A stretch of 64,000 nucleotides of DNA from Pseudomonas sp. B33.4 (GTDB taxonomy: Bacteria; Pseudomonadota; Gammaproteobacteria; Pseudomonadales; Pseudomonadaceae): positions 3,401,001-3,465,000 of the forward strand of contig NZ_CP140706.1 in assembly GCF_034555375.1 (NCBI RefSeq), in the 5' to 3' direction. Numbering within the stretch: the first letter of the stretch is position 1; each line of letters starts with the position of its first letter. The notes beneath the pieces were generated by a model, which saw nothing but the letters and a program-made list of their open reading frames with translations, was not told where the DNA came from and made no database searches. Below are positions 37,984 to 47,244 of this stretch, one piece after another. The position numbers and the translations under genes are program-made.

Positions 37984-39183
37984 ATGTCAAAGCCTAACTC
38001 TCCTCAGGCCTCCCCTCCCCGCGCCTTGCGCTGGGCGGTGGCCGGCTCGGTGGTAGTAATGATCGCCGCCGGTGGCCTGTTTTATTACGCCTCGAAAATG
38101 GCCGCCGCCAAGCGTCAGCACAACCACGATGAAGTGGTGGTGAACATTCATCCCGGTAACTGCGAGCCGAATGCACTGACGGTGCCGGCCGGCCGCGCCA
38201 GTTTCCGCATCGTCAACCGCTCCGACCGTGCGGTGGAGTGGGAAATTCTCGATGGCGTGCTCGTTGTCGAAGAGCGTGAAAACATTGCACCGGGCCTGAG
38301 TCAGGTGATCAACGCCAATCTGCAGCCCGGCGACTATGCGATCACCTGCGGCCTGCTGAGCAACCCGCGCGGCACCTTGCACGTGACGCCAACCGCCGCC
38401 TCCGACGCTGCCGCCAAAGCCAAACCATCAATGGTCGCTTTCGTTGGGCCGCTGTCAGAATTCCGCGTGTACCTGGCCAGCCAAGGCAGCGTGCTGATCA
38501 AAGCCGTGACGGCGCTCAATCAAGCGATTGAAAGCGGCGACTTGAGCCAGGCTCAGGCGCTGTATTTGCCGGCACGTGCGGCATATCAACATCTGGCCCC
38601 GGCCGCGCAGCGCTTGGCGGAACTGGACAACAGCATCAACGCCCGTGCCGATTACTTCGAGAAACGCGAGCAGGATCCGGCGTTCGTCGGCTTCCACCGC
38701 GTCGAATACGCGCTGTTCCAGCAACGCAAACTCGACGAACTGACACCGGTCGCCCAGCGCCTGCTCAGCGACGTCACCACGCTCAAGCAGCAACTGCTCG
38801 CGCAATCGCTGCCACCGGAGCAACTGGTCAACATCGTCGTGCGCAACCTCAACACGCTAGCCGACGTGCGCGCCGCCAGCGGTGAGGAAGAACGCTACAG
38901 CCACAGCGACCTCTACGGTTTCGCCGCCAATGCGCAAACCGCGCGCAAAGTCGTCGATCTGCTACGGCCGATGCTGAGCAAATCAGCCGCCGACCTGCTG
39001 CCGAAAATCGACAAGGCCTTGGCCGATTTCGACAGCGAACTCGACAGCTACAAGATCAAGGACGGCTACGCCAGCTACGACTCCATCAGCGGCGAACAAC
39101 GCAAGCAGATCGCCGACAAGGCTCAGGCCCTGGCCGACGCACTGGATGGCATCGATCCCGCCCTCGGCCTCTCCGGCCTGTAA
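37984..39183 (+). CDS. efeO: EfeO: membrane-anchored cupredoxin + M75 imelysin-domain iron protein
   Basis: A 399-residue EfeO. Residues 15-36 are a membrane anchor rather than a cleavable signal (ALRWAVAGSVVVMIAAGGLF). The cupredoxin domain (about 50-135) shows NCEPNALTVPAG (C60) and TCGLLSNPRG (C122) with EWEILDGVLVVEERENIAPG between them, exactly the EfeO pattern. The M75 domain follows from about 150, with the HxxE metal motif at H238-E241 (GFHRVEYALF). It binds iron in the periplasm for EfeU. Start ATG 37984 is the first Met after the efeU stop. Confidence 0.94.
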   Translation: MSKPNSPQASPPRALRWAVAGSVVVMIAAGGLFYYASKMAAAKRQHNHDEVVVNIHPGNCEPNALTVPAGRASFRIVNRSDRAVEWEILDGVLVVEERENIAPGLSQVINANLQPGDYAITCGLLSNPRGTLHVTPTAASDAAAKAKPSMVAFVGPLSEFRVYLASQGSVLIKAVTALNQAIESGDLSQAQALYLPARAAYQHLAPAAQRLAELDNSINARADYFEKREQDPAFVGFHRVEYALFQQRKLDELTPVAQRLLSDVTTLKQQLLAQSLPPEQLVNIVVRNLNTLADVRAASGEEERYSHSDLYGFAANAQTARKVVDLLRPMLSKSAADLLPKIDKALADFDSELDSYKIKDGYASYDSISGEQRKQIADKAQALADALDGIDPALGLSGL

Positions 39184-39201
39184 GCAGAAGACCCATTCAC
39201 G

Positions 39202-40500
39202 ATGAAAGATTCAGAAAACCTCAACCTGCAACGTCGCCGTGTCCTGATGGGCATGGGCGCCGCCGGTGTCGCCCTCGCAGGTTCAGCCCTGAGCTGCCCG
39301 GCCATGGCCGCTGCGCCCGCACAAGTCACCGAAGCGCCGAGTAGTGACAAGACCGAAGACCGCCACGATTTCCACGGTGTACACCAAACCGGCGTCGTCA
39401 CCCCGCGCCCGACCTCGGGCATGCTGGTTTCGTTCGATGTGTTGGCCAGTGATCGCGAAGACCTCGAGCGGCTGTTCCGTACGCTCAACGAGCGCATTGC
39501 GTTCCTGATGAAGGGCGGCCCGGTCGCGCAGATCGATCCGAAACTGCCACCACCGGATTCCGGCATCCTCGGCCCGAACGTGACGCCGGATAACCTGACC
39601 ATTACCGTTTCCGTTGGTGAGTCGCTGTTCGACGAACGCTTCGGTCTGGCCGACGCCAAACCCAAACGGCTGATCCGTATGGTCGGCTTCCCCAACGATG
39701 CGCTGGAAGCCGATTGCTGCCACGGCGACCTGAGCCTGCAGTTCTGCTCGAACACCGCCGACACCAACATTCACGCCCTGCGCGACATCGTCAAAAACCT
39801 GCCCGACCTGCTGCTGGTGCGCTGGAAACAGGAAGGCAGCGTGCCGCCGCAAGCCCCTGCGAAACCGGGTGTGCCAGCGCAATCGGCGCGTAACTTCCTG
39901 GGCTTCCGCGACGGTTCGGCCAACCCTGATTCCAACGATGGCAAAGCCATGGATCGCCTGGTCTGGGTGCAGCCGGGCAGCGACGAGCCAGCCTGGGCCG
40001 CCCACGGCAGTTATCAGGCCGTACGCATCATCCGCAATTTTGTCGAACGCTGGGACCGCACGCCGTTGCAGGAGCAGGAAAGCATCCTTGGCCGGGTCAA
40101 AACCACCGGTGCACCGATGGGTGGCCAGCATGAAAGCGAAGTCCCGGATTACAGCAAGGACCCGGCGGGCAAGCTGACCAAACTCGACGCGCACATTCGC
40201 CTGGCCAACCCGCGCACGGCCGCGACTCAGGCCAACCTGATCCTGCGCCGGCCGTTCAACTATTCCAACGGTGTGAACAAGAACGGCCAGCTCGACATGG
40301 GTTTGCTGTTCATCTGTTACCAGGCTGATCTGGAAAAAGGCTTTATCACCGTGCAGACCCGCCTCAACGGCGAACCGCTGGAGGAATACCTCAAACCGGT
40401 CGGCGGTGGTTACTTCTTCACCCTGCCGGGTGTCACGGGCGACAGGGACTTCATCGGTCGCTCGCTGCTCAACGCCACACAACCGAAAACCGCTGCATAA
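39202..40500 (+). CDS. efeB: EfeB: Tat-exported DyP-type haem peroxidase
   Basis: A 432-residue dye-decolourising peroxidase. The N terminus has a twin-arginine signal ([20 protein letters not shown]), so it folds with haem in the cytoplasm before export. The DyP signature [13 protein letters not shown] (234-246) carries the distal Asp237. In efeUOB systems it oxidises Fe(II) to Fe(III) or otherwise handles haem iron in the periplasm. It is 18 bp after efeO and 27 bp before the second M75 gene, so all four form one operon. Confidence 0.94.
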   Translation: MKDSENLNLQRRRVLMGMGAAGVALAGSALSCPAMAAAPAQVTEAPSSDKTEDRHDFHGVHQTGVVTPRPTSGMLVSFDVLASDREDLERLFRTLNERIAFLMKGGPVAQIDPKLPPPDSGILGPNVTPDNLTITVSVGESLFDERFGLADAKPKRLIRMVGFPNDALEADCCHGDLSLQFCSNTADTNIHALRDIVKNLPDLLLVRWKQEGSVPPQAPAKPGVPAQSARNFLGFRDGSANPDSNDGKAMDRLVWVQPGSDEPAWAAHGSYQAVRIIRNFVERWDRTPLQEQESILGRVKTTGAPMGGQHESEVPDYSKDPAGKLTKLDAHIRLANPRTAATQANLILRRPFNYSNGVNKNGQLDMGLLFICYQADLEKGFITVQTRLNGEPLEEYLKPVGGGYFFTLPGVTGDRDFIGRSLLNATQPKTAA

Positions 40501-40527
40501 AACAATCTCAACACTGGAGCCGCCCCC

Positions 40528-41352
40528 ATGAAAAAGACGCCACTCGCGTTATTGCTGACCCTTGGTTTGCTCAACACCCCGCTGTCGGCGTTTGCCGCGA
40601 CAGCACCGCTGGACCTGGTGGGGCCGGTGTCGGACTACAAGATTTACGTCACCGAACAACTCGATGAACTGGCCAGCCACACGCAGCAGTTCACCGACGC
40701 GGTGAAAAAAGGCGACCTGGCCACCGCGCAAAAGCTCTACGCACCGACCCGCGTCTACTACGAGTCGATCGAGCCGATTGCCGAGCTGTTCAGTGACCTT
40801 GATGCGTCCATCGACTCGCGCGTCGACGACCACGAGAAAGGCGTGAAAGCGGAAGACTTCACCGGTTTCCACCGCATCGAGTACTCGCTGTTTTCGGAGA
40901 AAAGCACCAAAGACCTCGATGCCCTGGCAGACGGTTTGAACAAAGACGTCAAAGACCTGCAAACCCGTGTTGCCGGCCTGACCTTCCCGCCTGAGAAAGT
41001 CGTCGGCGGTGCTGCTGCGCTGCTGGAAGAAGTGGCCGCCACCAAGATCTCCGGCGAAGAAGATCGCTACAGCCACACCGACCTGTATGACTTCCAGGGC
41101 AACATTGACGGCGCGAAGAAAATCGTCGACCTGTTCCGTCCGCAGATCGAGAAGCAGGACAAGGCTTTCGTAGCGAAGGTCGATAAGAACTTTGCCACGG
41201 TCGACAAGATTCTGGCCAAGTACAAGACCAAGGATGGTGGGTTTGAGACTTATGACAAGGTGAAGGATAACGACCGTAAAGCGCTGGTTGGGCCGGTGAA
41301 TACACTGGCGGAAGACCTGTCCACGTTGCGTGGCAAACTCGGTCTCAACTGA
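40528..41352 (+). CDS. Second EfeO/EfeM-like M75 domain protein without cupredoxin
   Basis: A 274-residue exported protein with a Sec signal peptide ([20 protein letters not shown], then AFAA). The mature part is a single M75/imelysin domain beginning [20 protein letters not shown] and containing HxxE at H115-E118 ([10 protein letters not shown]). It lacks the cupredoxin domain of the EfeO gene two upstream and therefore resembles EfeM-type proteins. Having both in one operon suggests the anchored EfeO and a free periplasmic M75 carrier work together. CTGGAGCC precedes the ATG. A family C REPIN follows the stop. Confidence 0.9.
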   Translation: MKKTPLALLLTLGLLNTPLSAFAATAPLDLVGPVSDYKIYVTEQLDELASHTQQFTDAVKKGDLATAQKLYAPTRVYYESIEPIAELFSDLDASIDSRVDDHEKGVKAEDFTGFHRIEYSLFSEKSTKDLDALADGLNKDVKDLQTRVAGLTFPPEKVVGGAAALLEEVAATKISGEEDRYSHTDLYDFQGNIDGAKKIVDLFRPQIEKQDKAFVAKVDKNFATVDKILAKYKTKDGGFETYDKVKDNDRKALVGPVNTLAEDLSTLRGKLGLN

Positions 41353-41376
41353 GTTCTTGTAGCGTATGTTGAGACC

Positions 41377-41448
41377 CTATCGCGAGCAGGCTCACTCCTA
41401 CATTTGGAATGCGTTCCCCTGTAGGAGTGAGCCTGCTCGCGATAGCGG
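41377..41448. repeat. REPIN, family C
   Basis: CTATCGCGAGCAGGCTCACT plus CCTACA inverted against TGTAGGAGTGAGCCTGCTCG plus CGATAGCGG. Loop TTTGGAATGCGTTCCCC is the same as in the copy at 45501. Lies between the convergent efe operon and pssA. Confidence 0.9.
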
Positions 41449-41475
41449 TTGTATGACCGCTACAAATCTAAAGCC

Positions 41476-42819
41476 TTACAAAATCCGGTAGAGCAACCGC
41501 TCAATCCGCACCCGGCTCACCCGCTTGAGAAACTTGGCCACCCCGGCCGGGTACTCTGGCAGCGTCTCCAGACTCTGAAAGCTGTCGATCCGCGTGGTAT
41601 GGCGGAAAATCTCCTCCAGTTCCTTCGCCCGAGGCTCCAGCCATTCGCCTTTCGGGTCATCAATCAACAACGCGTTTTCCAGATCCAGACGGAACGCCCG
41701 TGGATTGAGGTTGTTGCCGGTCAGCAGCGTATAGCGCTGATCGATCCACATGCCCTTGAGGTGATAGGTGTTGTCGCCATCACGCCACAGGTGCAGGTTC
41801 AACTGGCCGCTGTCGATGTTGCGCTGATGCCGTTTGGCGAAGCGGCGCAAGCTGATCTCGTACAGATACGGCAGCGCCGCAATCACCTTGAACGGCTCGC
41901 TCGGCGGGATATAGAAGTCGTTGGCAGTCTTGTCGCCGACCACGATGTCGATCTTCACGCCACGGGCCAACGCACGATTGACCTCACGGATAACCCCCAG
42001 CGGAAGGTTGAAGTACGGCGTGCAGATGGTCAGCTGTTTTTGCGCGCTGGCGATCAACTCAAGAATCGCCCGGTTCAACGGGTTGTTCTTGCCGACGCCG
42101 AGCAACGGGGTAACGGACAAGCCGTCTCGGGCGGTGCTGCCCGTGGCCGTGTCGTAAGTGGCATATTTCAAGCGGCTGCGCAGATCGCCGATGTCGTTGC
42201 GCAGACTGCGCGTGCTCGGCAGGTTCGGCAGATCGAGGCGATGCACCGCTTTTGATTCGATCAGCCCGTGCTTGACCAAGTGATGCATCGAGTCCGCCAG
42301 TTCGTGGCTTTGCAGGACGTGATAACGGTCGAAGCGGTACTTGTCGAACTTGTGCAGATAAACGTTGTTCAGGCTCGCGCCGCTGTAAACCACGCAGTCG
42401 TCAATCACGAAGCCCTTCAGATGCAGCACGCCGAACAGTTCACGGGTCTGCACCGGCACGCCGTACACCGGCACTTCGCTCTGGTGCGTGCGGGTCATTT
42501 CCTGATACCAAGCCGAATTGCCCGGCTGCTTGCCGGCACCGATCAGTCCGCGTTGCGCGCGCAGCCAATCGACGACCACGGCGATTTCCAGCTCGGGACG
42601 CTTGAGCTTGGCGGCATGCAGCGCATCGAGGATTTCCTGACCGGCTTCGTCTTGCTGCAGATACAGCGCAACGATGTAGATGCGCTGGGTCGCGGCGGCG
42701 ATTTTCTCCAGCAGGCAACGACGGAACTCGGCGGCGCCGGACAGAATGGTCACGGCCTCGGCGGTCAGCGGAAAGCTGCGCAGTTTGGGCAGCAAGGAAC
42801 GTTTGAAAAGCAACGGCAT
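41476..42819 (-). CDS. pssA: CDP-diacylglycerol--serine O-phosphatidyltransferase PssA (PLD-fold)
   Basis: A 447-residue enzyme of the phospholipase D superfamily, the same type and length as E. coli PssA (451). Two HKD motifs are present: HLKGFVIDD (H133, K135, D140) and HLKGMWIDQ (H353, K355, D360). It makes phosphatidylserine, precursor of phosphatidylethanolamine, at the membrane surface. The start MPLLFKRSLLPKLRSFPLTA at 42819 fits the family. Longer in-frame extensions run through a REPIN and are not coding. It is divergent from the TetR gene. Confidence 0.93.
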   Translation of the reverse strand: MPLLFKRSLLPKLRSFPLTAEAVTILSGAAEFRRCLLEKIAAATQRIYIVALYLQQDEAGQEILDALHAAKLKRPELEIAVVVDWLRAQRGLIGAGKQPGNSAWYQEMTRTHQSEVPVYGVPVQTRELFGVLHLKGFVIDDCVVYSGASLNNVYLHKFDKYRFDRYHVLQSHELADSMHHLVKHGLIESKAVHRLDLPNLPSTRSLRNDIGDLRSRLKYATYDTATGSTARDGLSVTPLLGVGKNNPLNRAILELIASAQKQLTICTPYFNLPLGVIREVNRALARGVKIDIVVGDKTANDFYIPPSEPFKVIAALPYLYEISLRRFAKRHQRNIDSGQLNLHLWRDGDNTYHLKGMWIDQRYTLLTGNNLNPRAFRLDLENALLIDDPKGEWLEPRAKELEEIFRHTTRIDSFQSLETLPEYPAGVAKFLKRVSRVRIERLLYRIL

Positions 42820-42898
42820 AGGGCTCGCAATGGGTCGAATCCGAAGAACCCGAGAGCTTACACCATCACATCCTTCGGGTCTTGTTAGTGCCCGTAAA

Positions 42899-42978
42899 GA
42901 GATCAAAAGATCGCAGCCTTCGGCAGCTCCTACACAGGCCAATGTAGGAGCTGCCGAAGGCGGCGATCTTTTGATCTT
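42899..42978. repeat. REPIN, family A
   Basis: AGATCAAAAGATCGCAGCCT plus TCGGCAGCTCCTACA inverted against TGTAGGAGCTGCCGAAGGCG plus GCGATCTTTTGATCT. Sits in the divergent pssA/TetR gap. Confidence 0.9.
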
Positions 42979-42997
42979 AAAAATAAATTGCCAAAGG

Positions 42998-43011
42998 AGA
43001 ACAATCGTTCT
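42998..43011. promoter_or_regulatory. Candidate TetR operator
   Basis: AGAACAATCGTTCT is a near-palindrome (5-bp arms AGAAC/GTTCT, 12 of 14 positions symmetric), 13-26 bp upstream of the TetR start codon. Placement over the gene's own ribosome/promoter region suits autoregulation. No second copy was found before the DUF1348 gene. Confidence 0.4.
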
Positions 43012-43023
43012 ACTGTTCGCCAC

Positions 43024-43587
43024 ATGAACGAAATCACTAGCAACGACACACGCGACATCATTCTGGATGTCACCGAAAAGCTGATCTACAAAAGTGGCAT
43101 CGCTGCCACCAGCATGGATCTTCTGGTGAAAACCGCCGGCGTCTCCAGAAAAAGTATCTACCGTTACTTTGCCGATAAGGACGCACTGACCGTCGCCGCC
43201 CTGCAACGCCGCGATGTGCGCTGGATGCACTGGTACCGAAGCGCTGTCGATCAAGCTGAAACCCCGGCCGATCGCCTGCTCAACCTGTTTACCGTGCTCA
43301 AGAGCTGGTTCGCCTCCGAAGGCTTTCGCGGCTGCGCCTTCATCAACACCAGCGGCGAGACCGGCGATCCACAGGACCCGGTGCGCCTGGTGGCGAAAGA
43401 ACACAAACAGAAGCTGCTCGACTACGTGTGCGAGCTGTGTACCGAACATGGTGCCGAGGATCCGCAACTGCTGGCCAAACAGCTGCTGATCCTGATTGAC
43501 GGCGCCATTACCGTAGCGCTTGTGATGGGTGATCACAGTGCCGCCGATAATGCGCAATGCATGGCGCGAAAGTTATTGGACCTGTAA
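43024..43587 (+). CDS. TetR-family transcriptional regulator
   Basis: A 187-residue TetR protein. The HTH is at about residues 25-50 (IAATSMDLLVKTAGVSRKSI, then YRYFADKDALTVAAL). The ligand domain has FRGCAFINTSGETGDPQDPV, a stretch common in TetR proteins that sense electrophiles or small organics. ATG 43024 is preferred over a start 36 bp upstream that would include the palindrome. The DUF1348 gene follows after 55 bp on the same strand and is the most likely target. Confidence 0.9.
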   Translation: MNEITSNDTRDIILDVTEKLIYKSGIAATSMDLLVKTAGVSRKSIYRYFADKDALTVAALQRRDVRWMHWYRSAVDQAETPADRLLNLFTVLKSWFASEGFRGCAFINTSGETGDPQDPVRLVAKEHKQKLLDYVCELCTEHGAEDPQLLAKQLLILIDGAITVALVMGDHSAADNAQCMARKLLDL

Positions 43588-43642
43588 CGCCTTAATAAGC
43601 CGGACTTGTTGTTCAATTATTAATTAGATCGGGAGACTGAAC

Positions 43643-44122
43643 ATGTCTACTGCAGCTCAGGTACGTCCGCCATTGCCGCCCTTCAACCGTGAATCGGCGA
43701 TCGAGAAAGTTCGTCTGGCCGAGGATGGCTGGAACTCGCGTGATCCGGAACGGGTTTCGCTGGCTTACACCCTTGATACCAAGTGGCGCAATCGCGCCGA
43801 ATTCGCCAACAACCGTGAAGAGGCCAAGGCATTTCTGACCCGTAAATGGGCGAAGGAGCTGGATTACCGTTTGATCAAGGAACTGTGGGCCTACTCCGAC
43901 ACCCGCATCGCCGTGCGTTACGCCTATGAGTGGCACGATGATTCGGGCAACTGGTTCCGCTCTTATGGCAACGAAAACTGGGAGTTCGATGATAACGGCC
44001 TGATGTTCCAGCGCTACGCGTGCATCAACGACATGCCGATCAAGGAAAGCGAGCGCAAGTTCCACTGGCCGCTGGGCCGCCGCCCGGATGATCATCCGAG
44101 CCTGTCCGACCTCGGCCTGTAA
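43643..44122 (+). CDS. DUF1348 family protein (NTF2/SnoaL-like fold)
   Basis: A 159-residue protein with the DUF1348 pattern: [59 protein letters not shown] and [16 protein letters not shown]. The NTF2-like cone fold of this family usually binds small hydrophobic molecules or acts as an isomerase/dehydratase, but no activity is established to my knowledge. The conserved W, R, H and D residues suggest a real active site. TCGGGAG lies before the ATG. Probably controlled by the TetR gene before it. A REPIN follows. Confidence 0.85.
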   Translation: MSTAAQVRPPLPPFNRESAIEKVRLAEDGWNSRDPERVSLAYTLDTKWRNRAEFANNREEAKAFLTRKWAKELDYRLIKELWAYSDTRIAVRYAYEWHDDSGNWFRSYGNENWEFDDNGLMFQRYACINDMPIKESERKFHWPLGRRPDDHPSLSDLGL

Positions 44123-44140
44123 GCCAACACAGGTCCAATT

Positions 44141-44230
44141 GTAGGAGTGAGCCTGCTCGCGATAGCGGTGTGTCAGTCAACATATAAGGTGACTGTTCAG
44201 ACGCTCATCGCGAGCAGGCTCACTCCTACA
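44141..44230. repeat. REPIN, family C
   Basis: GTAGGAGTGAGCCTGCTCGC plus GATAGCGG inverted against ATCGCGAGCAGGCTCACTCC plus TACA. The loop (TGTCAGTCAACATATAAGGT and on) is close to that at 29159. Between DUF1348 and the convergent sfnG gene. Confidence 0.9.
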
Positions 44231-44245
44231 GGGGGTTTGTGTTGT

Positions 44246-45328
44246 TCAGGCGACGGCGGCAGTCTTTTCGGCCTCCAGCTCGCGCACCAGCGGCAACACT
44301 CGCTCACCGAAATACTGCACCTCTTCCTGGAAGTGCAGAAACCCCGCCAGCACCAGATCCACACCCACCGCCTTCAACGCCACAATGCGCTCGGCAATCT
44401 GCAGCGGCGTGCCAATCAGATTGGTCTTGAAGCCATCGTTGTACTGCACCAGATCCTCAAACGTCGATTTCGCCCAGTTGCCCTCACCCTCCGGCGATGC
44501 CCGGCCCGCCTGTTTTGCTGCATCACCAAAGGCGTTCACGGCTTCCGGGTCAGCCTGATCGATGATCTGCGCAAGCACGGCGCGCGCTTCTTCTTCGGTA
44601 TCACGGGCGATGACAAACGCGTTGACGCCCACTTTCACCGAATGATTATTCGCCGCTGCCTTGGCACGAATATCGTCAACCTGCGCCTTGATCCCTTCAA
44701 CGCTGTTGCCATTGGTGAAATACCAGTCCGAAACCCGCGCTGCCATGTCTCGCGCCGCACGGGAACTGCCGCCCTGGAAAATCTCCGGACGGCCCAGCGG
44801 TTTCGGTTTAAGGCTGTAATTGTCGAAACGATAGAAGTCGCCGCGAAAGGTGAAGTTGTCCTGACTCCACACGCCGCGCAATGAACGAATGAACTCTTCG
44901 GAACGACGATAACGCTCGTCATGCTCCAGCCAATGCTCGCCGATGGCGTGGAATTCGCCTTTGAACCAGCCGCTGACGATATTCACGGCGATGCGGCCGT
45001 TGGTGAGTTGATCGATGGTTGCCAGTTGCTTCGCCGCCAGTGCCGGTTGCCACGGGCCGGGCAAAATTGCCGCGATCACTTTGAGTTTGCTGGTGGCTGC
45101 GAGCAATGCGTGGCTGAACGCGACTGACTCATGCTGAAACTCGGCACCGTAACCGGCGGTGAAGCGGATCTGCGTCAGCGCGTATTCGAACCCGGCCGCT
45201 TCGGCGATCTGCGCCAGTTTGCGGTTGTAGTCGATGCCCCAATCGGTGCGCTGTTCGATCTTGCTGACCACCAGCCCACCGCTGACGTTCGGCACCCAGT
45301 AGGCAAATTTCACGGCTTGCTGACTCAT
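44246..45328 (-). CDS. sfnG: FMNH2-dependent dimethylsulfone monooxygenase SfnG
   Basis: A 360-residue bacterial-luciferase-like monooxygenase. The N terminus MSQQAVKFAYWVPNVSGGLV and segments TQIRFTAGYGAEFQHESVAF and NGRIAVNIVSGWFKGEFHAI match SfnG as I know it from Pseudomonas. It converts dimethylsulfone to methanesulfinate when sulfate is scarce, using reduced flavin from a separate reductase (SfnF, not next door). The ATG at 45328 has GAGGA 7 bp upstream. Expression is probably sigma-54 dependent (site at 45369-45384), consistent with SfnR control reported for sfn genes in P. putida. Confidence 0.93.
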   Translation of the reverse strand: MSQQAVKFAYWVPNVSGGLVVSKIEQRTDWGIDYNRKLAQIAEAAGFEYALTQIRFTAGYGAEFQHESVAFSHALLAATSKLKVIAAILPGPWQPALAAKQLATIDQLTNGRIAVNIVSGWFKGEFHAIGEHWLEHDERYRRSEEFIRSLRGVWSQDNFTFRGDFYRFDNYSLKPKPLGRPEIFQGGSSRAARDMAARVSDWYFTNGNSVEGIKAQVDDIRAKAAANNHSVKVGVNAFVIARDTEEEARAVLAQIIDQADPEAVNAFGDAAKQAGRASPEGEGNWAKSTFEDLVQYNDGFKTNLIGTPLQIAERIVALKAVGVDLVLAGFLHFQEEVQYFGERVLPLVRELEAEKTAAVA

Positions 45329-45368
45329 TGGCGTGTCCTCGGGACATTTGCGGAGATGAGAGTGGTAG

Positions 45369-45384
45369 AGCAGCAAATGTGCCA
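45369..45384 (-). promoter_or_regulatory. Sigma-54 (-24/-12) promoter of sfnG
   Basis: On the minus strand the sequence is TGGCACATTTGCTGCT. It keeps GG at -24 and GC at -12 with correct spacing and differs from TGGCAC-R-N4-TTGCW only in C for the first T of TTGC. The predicted start of transcription is near 45358, giving a 30-nt leader to the sfnG ATG. Confidence 0.75.
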
Positions 45385-45418
45385 GCCTGGAAATGCCCGG
45401 TTTTGTTGGTTTTTTCGA

Positions 45419-45439
45419 TTGTGCAGATGTTTTGCACAA
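45419..45439. promoter_or_regulatory. Inverted repeat, candidate enhancer site for the sigma-54 activator
   Basis: TTGTGC-N9-GCACAA, perfect 6-bp arms, about 60-80 bp upstream of the predicted sfnG transcription start. The position suits an upstream activator site for an SfnR-type enhancer-binding protein. The identity of the activator is inference. Confidence 0.45.
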
Positions 45440-45500
45440 GGAGATTTGTTGTCTGGGTGTCGGGTGGGCAACAGTGGGTGATGGAATGGCCGGACTGGCG

Positions 45501-45568
45501 TCATCGCGAGCAGGCTCACTCCTACATTTGGAATGCGTTCCCCTGTAGGAGTGAGCCTGCTCGCGATT
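45501..45568. repeat. REPIN, family C
   Basis: TCATCGCGAGCAGGCTCACT plus CCTACA inverted against TGTAGGAGTGAGCCTGCTCG plus CGA. Loop TTTGGAATGCGTTCCCC identical to that at 41377. Lies between divergent sfnG and the TauE gene. Confidence 0.88.
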
Positions 45569-45660
45569 GGGCTTTACGGGTCGCCGCAACAGTTGGATAC
45601 AGGTAACATGACCGCCCTCCCCGCAGCCAAATCTGCGCCCTGCCGAATAAGCCGATTTCC

Positions 45661-46440
45661 ATGCCTTTCGAACTCAGCGTTGACCTCACCACTCTGGCCA
45701 TTCTGGCCCTTGTCGCTTTCATTGCCGGTTTCATCGACGCCATCGCCGGCGGCGGCGGTCTGTTGACCACCCCGGCGCTGCTGACCGCAGGCCTGCCGCC
45801 ACATCTGGTGCTGGGCACCAACAAACTGAGTTCGACGTTCGGCTCGGCCACCGCCAGTTTCACCTTCTACCGCCGCAAGCTGTTCCACCCACGGCAGTGG
45901 GTGCACGCGATTGTCGGCACGCTGGTCGGCGCATTGACCGGCGCCATCGTCGCCCATTACCTGCCGGCCGAATGGCTGAACAAGATGCTCCCGGTCATCG
46001 TCTTCGCTTGCGGTCTGTATCTGTTGTTTGGCGGCACGCCAAAAGCACCGCTGGACAGCGATGCGCCGATCAAAAAGAAATGGCAGTCGACCCAAGGCTT
46101 CAGCCTCGGTTTTTATGACGGTGTGGCCGGGCCCGGCACTGGCGCATTCTGGACGGTGAGCAGCTTGCTGCTTTACCCGATCGACCTGGTCAAGGCCAGC
46201 GGCGTGGCGCGCAGCATGAACTTCGTCAGCAACATTGCGGCGCTGTCGGTGTTCGTGTTTTCCGGGCAGGTGGACTGGATCATCGGCCTGAGCATGGGCC
46301 TGTCGGTGATGGTTGGCGCGTTCTTTGGCGCGCGCACCGCAATCAGCGGCGGCGCCAAGTTCATTCGCCCGGTGTTCATCACCGTGGTGCTGGGTTTGAC
46401 CGTGCGCCTAGCCTGGCAACACTGGTTCAGCGTGGCCTAA
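45661..46440 (+). CDS. TauE/SafE family membrane permease (sulfite/organosulfur exporter-like)
   Basis: A 259-residue, eight-helix TauE/SafE protein with the family repeats [20 protein letters not shown] and [20 protein letters not shown]. Members export sulfite, sulfoacetate or sulfolactate, or work on other anions. The neighbour sfnG, in organosulfur metabolism, makes export of a sulfur oxyanion plausible but unproven. ATG 45661 starts the conserved N terminus [14 protein letters not shown]. Its 3' end overlaps the convergent nudC gene by 33 bp. Confidence 0.88.
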   Translation: MPFELSVDLTTLAILALVAFIAGFIDAIAGGGGLLTTPALLTAGLPPHLVLGTNKLSSTFGSATASFTFYRRKLFHPRQWVHAIVGTLVGALTGAIVAHYLPAEWLNKMLPVIVFACGLYLLFGGTPKAPLDSDAPIKKKWQSTQGFSLGFYDGVAGPGTGAFWTVSSLLLYPIDLVKASGVARSMNFVSNIAALSVFVFSGQVDWIIGLSMGLSVMVGAFFGARTAISGGAKFIRPVFITVVLGLTVRLAWQHWFSVA

Positions 46441-47238
46441 GCGCCGCGCGACGTAGACGTCGATCAGGTAACGGGCAATCGATTTGGACGCTGGCAGCGG
46501 CGGCAGATCGTGCACGTTGAACCACTGGGCGTCTTCGATCTCGTCTTCCTGACAGACAATCTCGCCACCGGCATATTCGGCATGGAAGCCGAGCATCATC
46601 GAATGCGGGAACGGCCAGCACTGGCTGCCCAGGTACTGAATGTTCTGCACCTCGATCTGCACTTCCTCGCGCACTTCCCGAATCAGGCAATCCTCGGCCG
46701 ACTCGCCCGGTTCGGCGAACCCGGCCAGCGTGCTGTAAACCCCGGTGACGAAACGCGGTGAACGCGCCAGCAGAATCTCGTCGCCACGGGTGATCAGCAC
46801 GATCATGCTCGGCGAAATGCGCGGATAACTGCGCAGGTCGCACGGCTGGCAATACATCGCCCGTTCGCGCGGCACCTGTGTCATCGCCTGCCCGCAATTG
46901 CCGCAGAAACGATGCTCACGCGCCCACGTGCCGATCTGAGCGGCGTAACCAAGCACTTTGTAGATCGTGTGATCGCCATCGAGCATGAACGCCCGCAGAC
47001 CTTTCCAGTTGCAACCCGGCACTTCGCTGGCACTGCGCAGTTCGAGCAGGTACACCGGCTCGCCATCGAGATGGCCGATACCGTGCTCGGCGAGGATCGA
47101 CAGGTCCTGACGCTTGAGCCATTCCCGAGGGAACAACGCGCCGTTGTCATCGAACAGAAAGCCGTCCGGGCTGCGCGCCACGGCCCAGCCGCCGGGTTGA
47201 TCGGTATCGAGTACTGCAGTGGTCCAGCGAGATGTCAT
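46408..47238 (-). CDS. nudC: NAD(+)/NADH pyrophosphatase and RNA decapping hydrolase NudC
   Basis: A 276-residue NudC. The zinc ribbon has C112, C115, C130 and C133 (FCGNCGQ and YCQPCD). The Nudix box is [20 protein letters not shown] plus V (173-193). The NADH-specific motif, SQPWPFPxS in the family, reads SQCWPFPHS at 205-213. It hydrolyses NADH to NMNH and AMP and removes NAD caps from RNA. It overlaps the tail of the TauE gene and lies 6 bp downstream of the dienoyl-CoA isomerase gene, so those two are probably co-transcribed. Confidence 0.94.
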   Translation of the reverse strand: MTSRWTTAVLDTDQPGGWAVARSPDGFLFDDNGALFPREWLKRQDLSILAEHGIGHLDGEPVYLLELRSASEVPGCNWKGLRAFMLDGDHTIYKVLGYAAQIGTWAREHRFCGNCGQAMTQVPRERAMYCQPCDLRSYPRISPSMIVLITRGDEILLARSPRFVTGVYSTLAGFAEPGESAEDCLIREVREEVQIEVQNIQYLGSQCWPFPHSMMLGFHAEYAGGEIVCQEDEIEDAQWFNVHDLPPLPASKSIARYLIDVYVARRLGHAEPVLPG

Positions 47239-47244
47239 GGTTTC

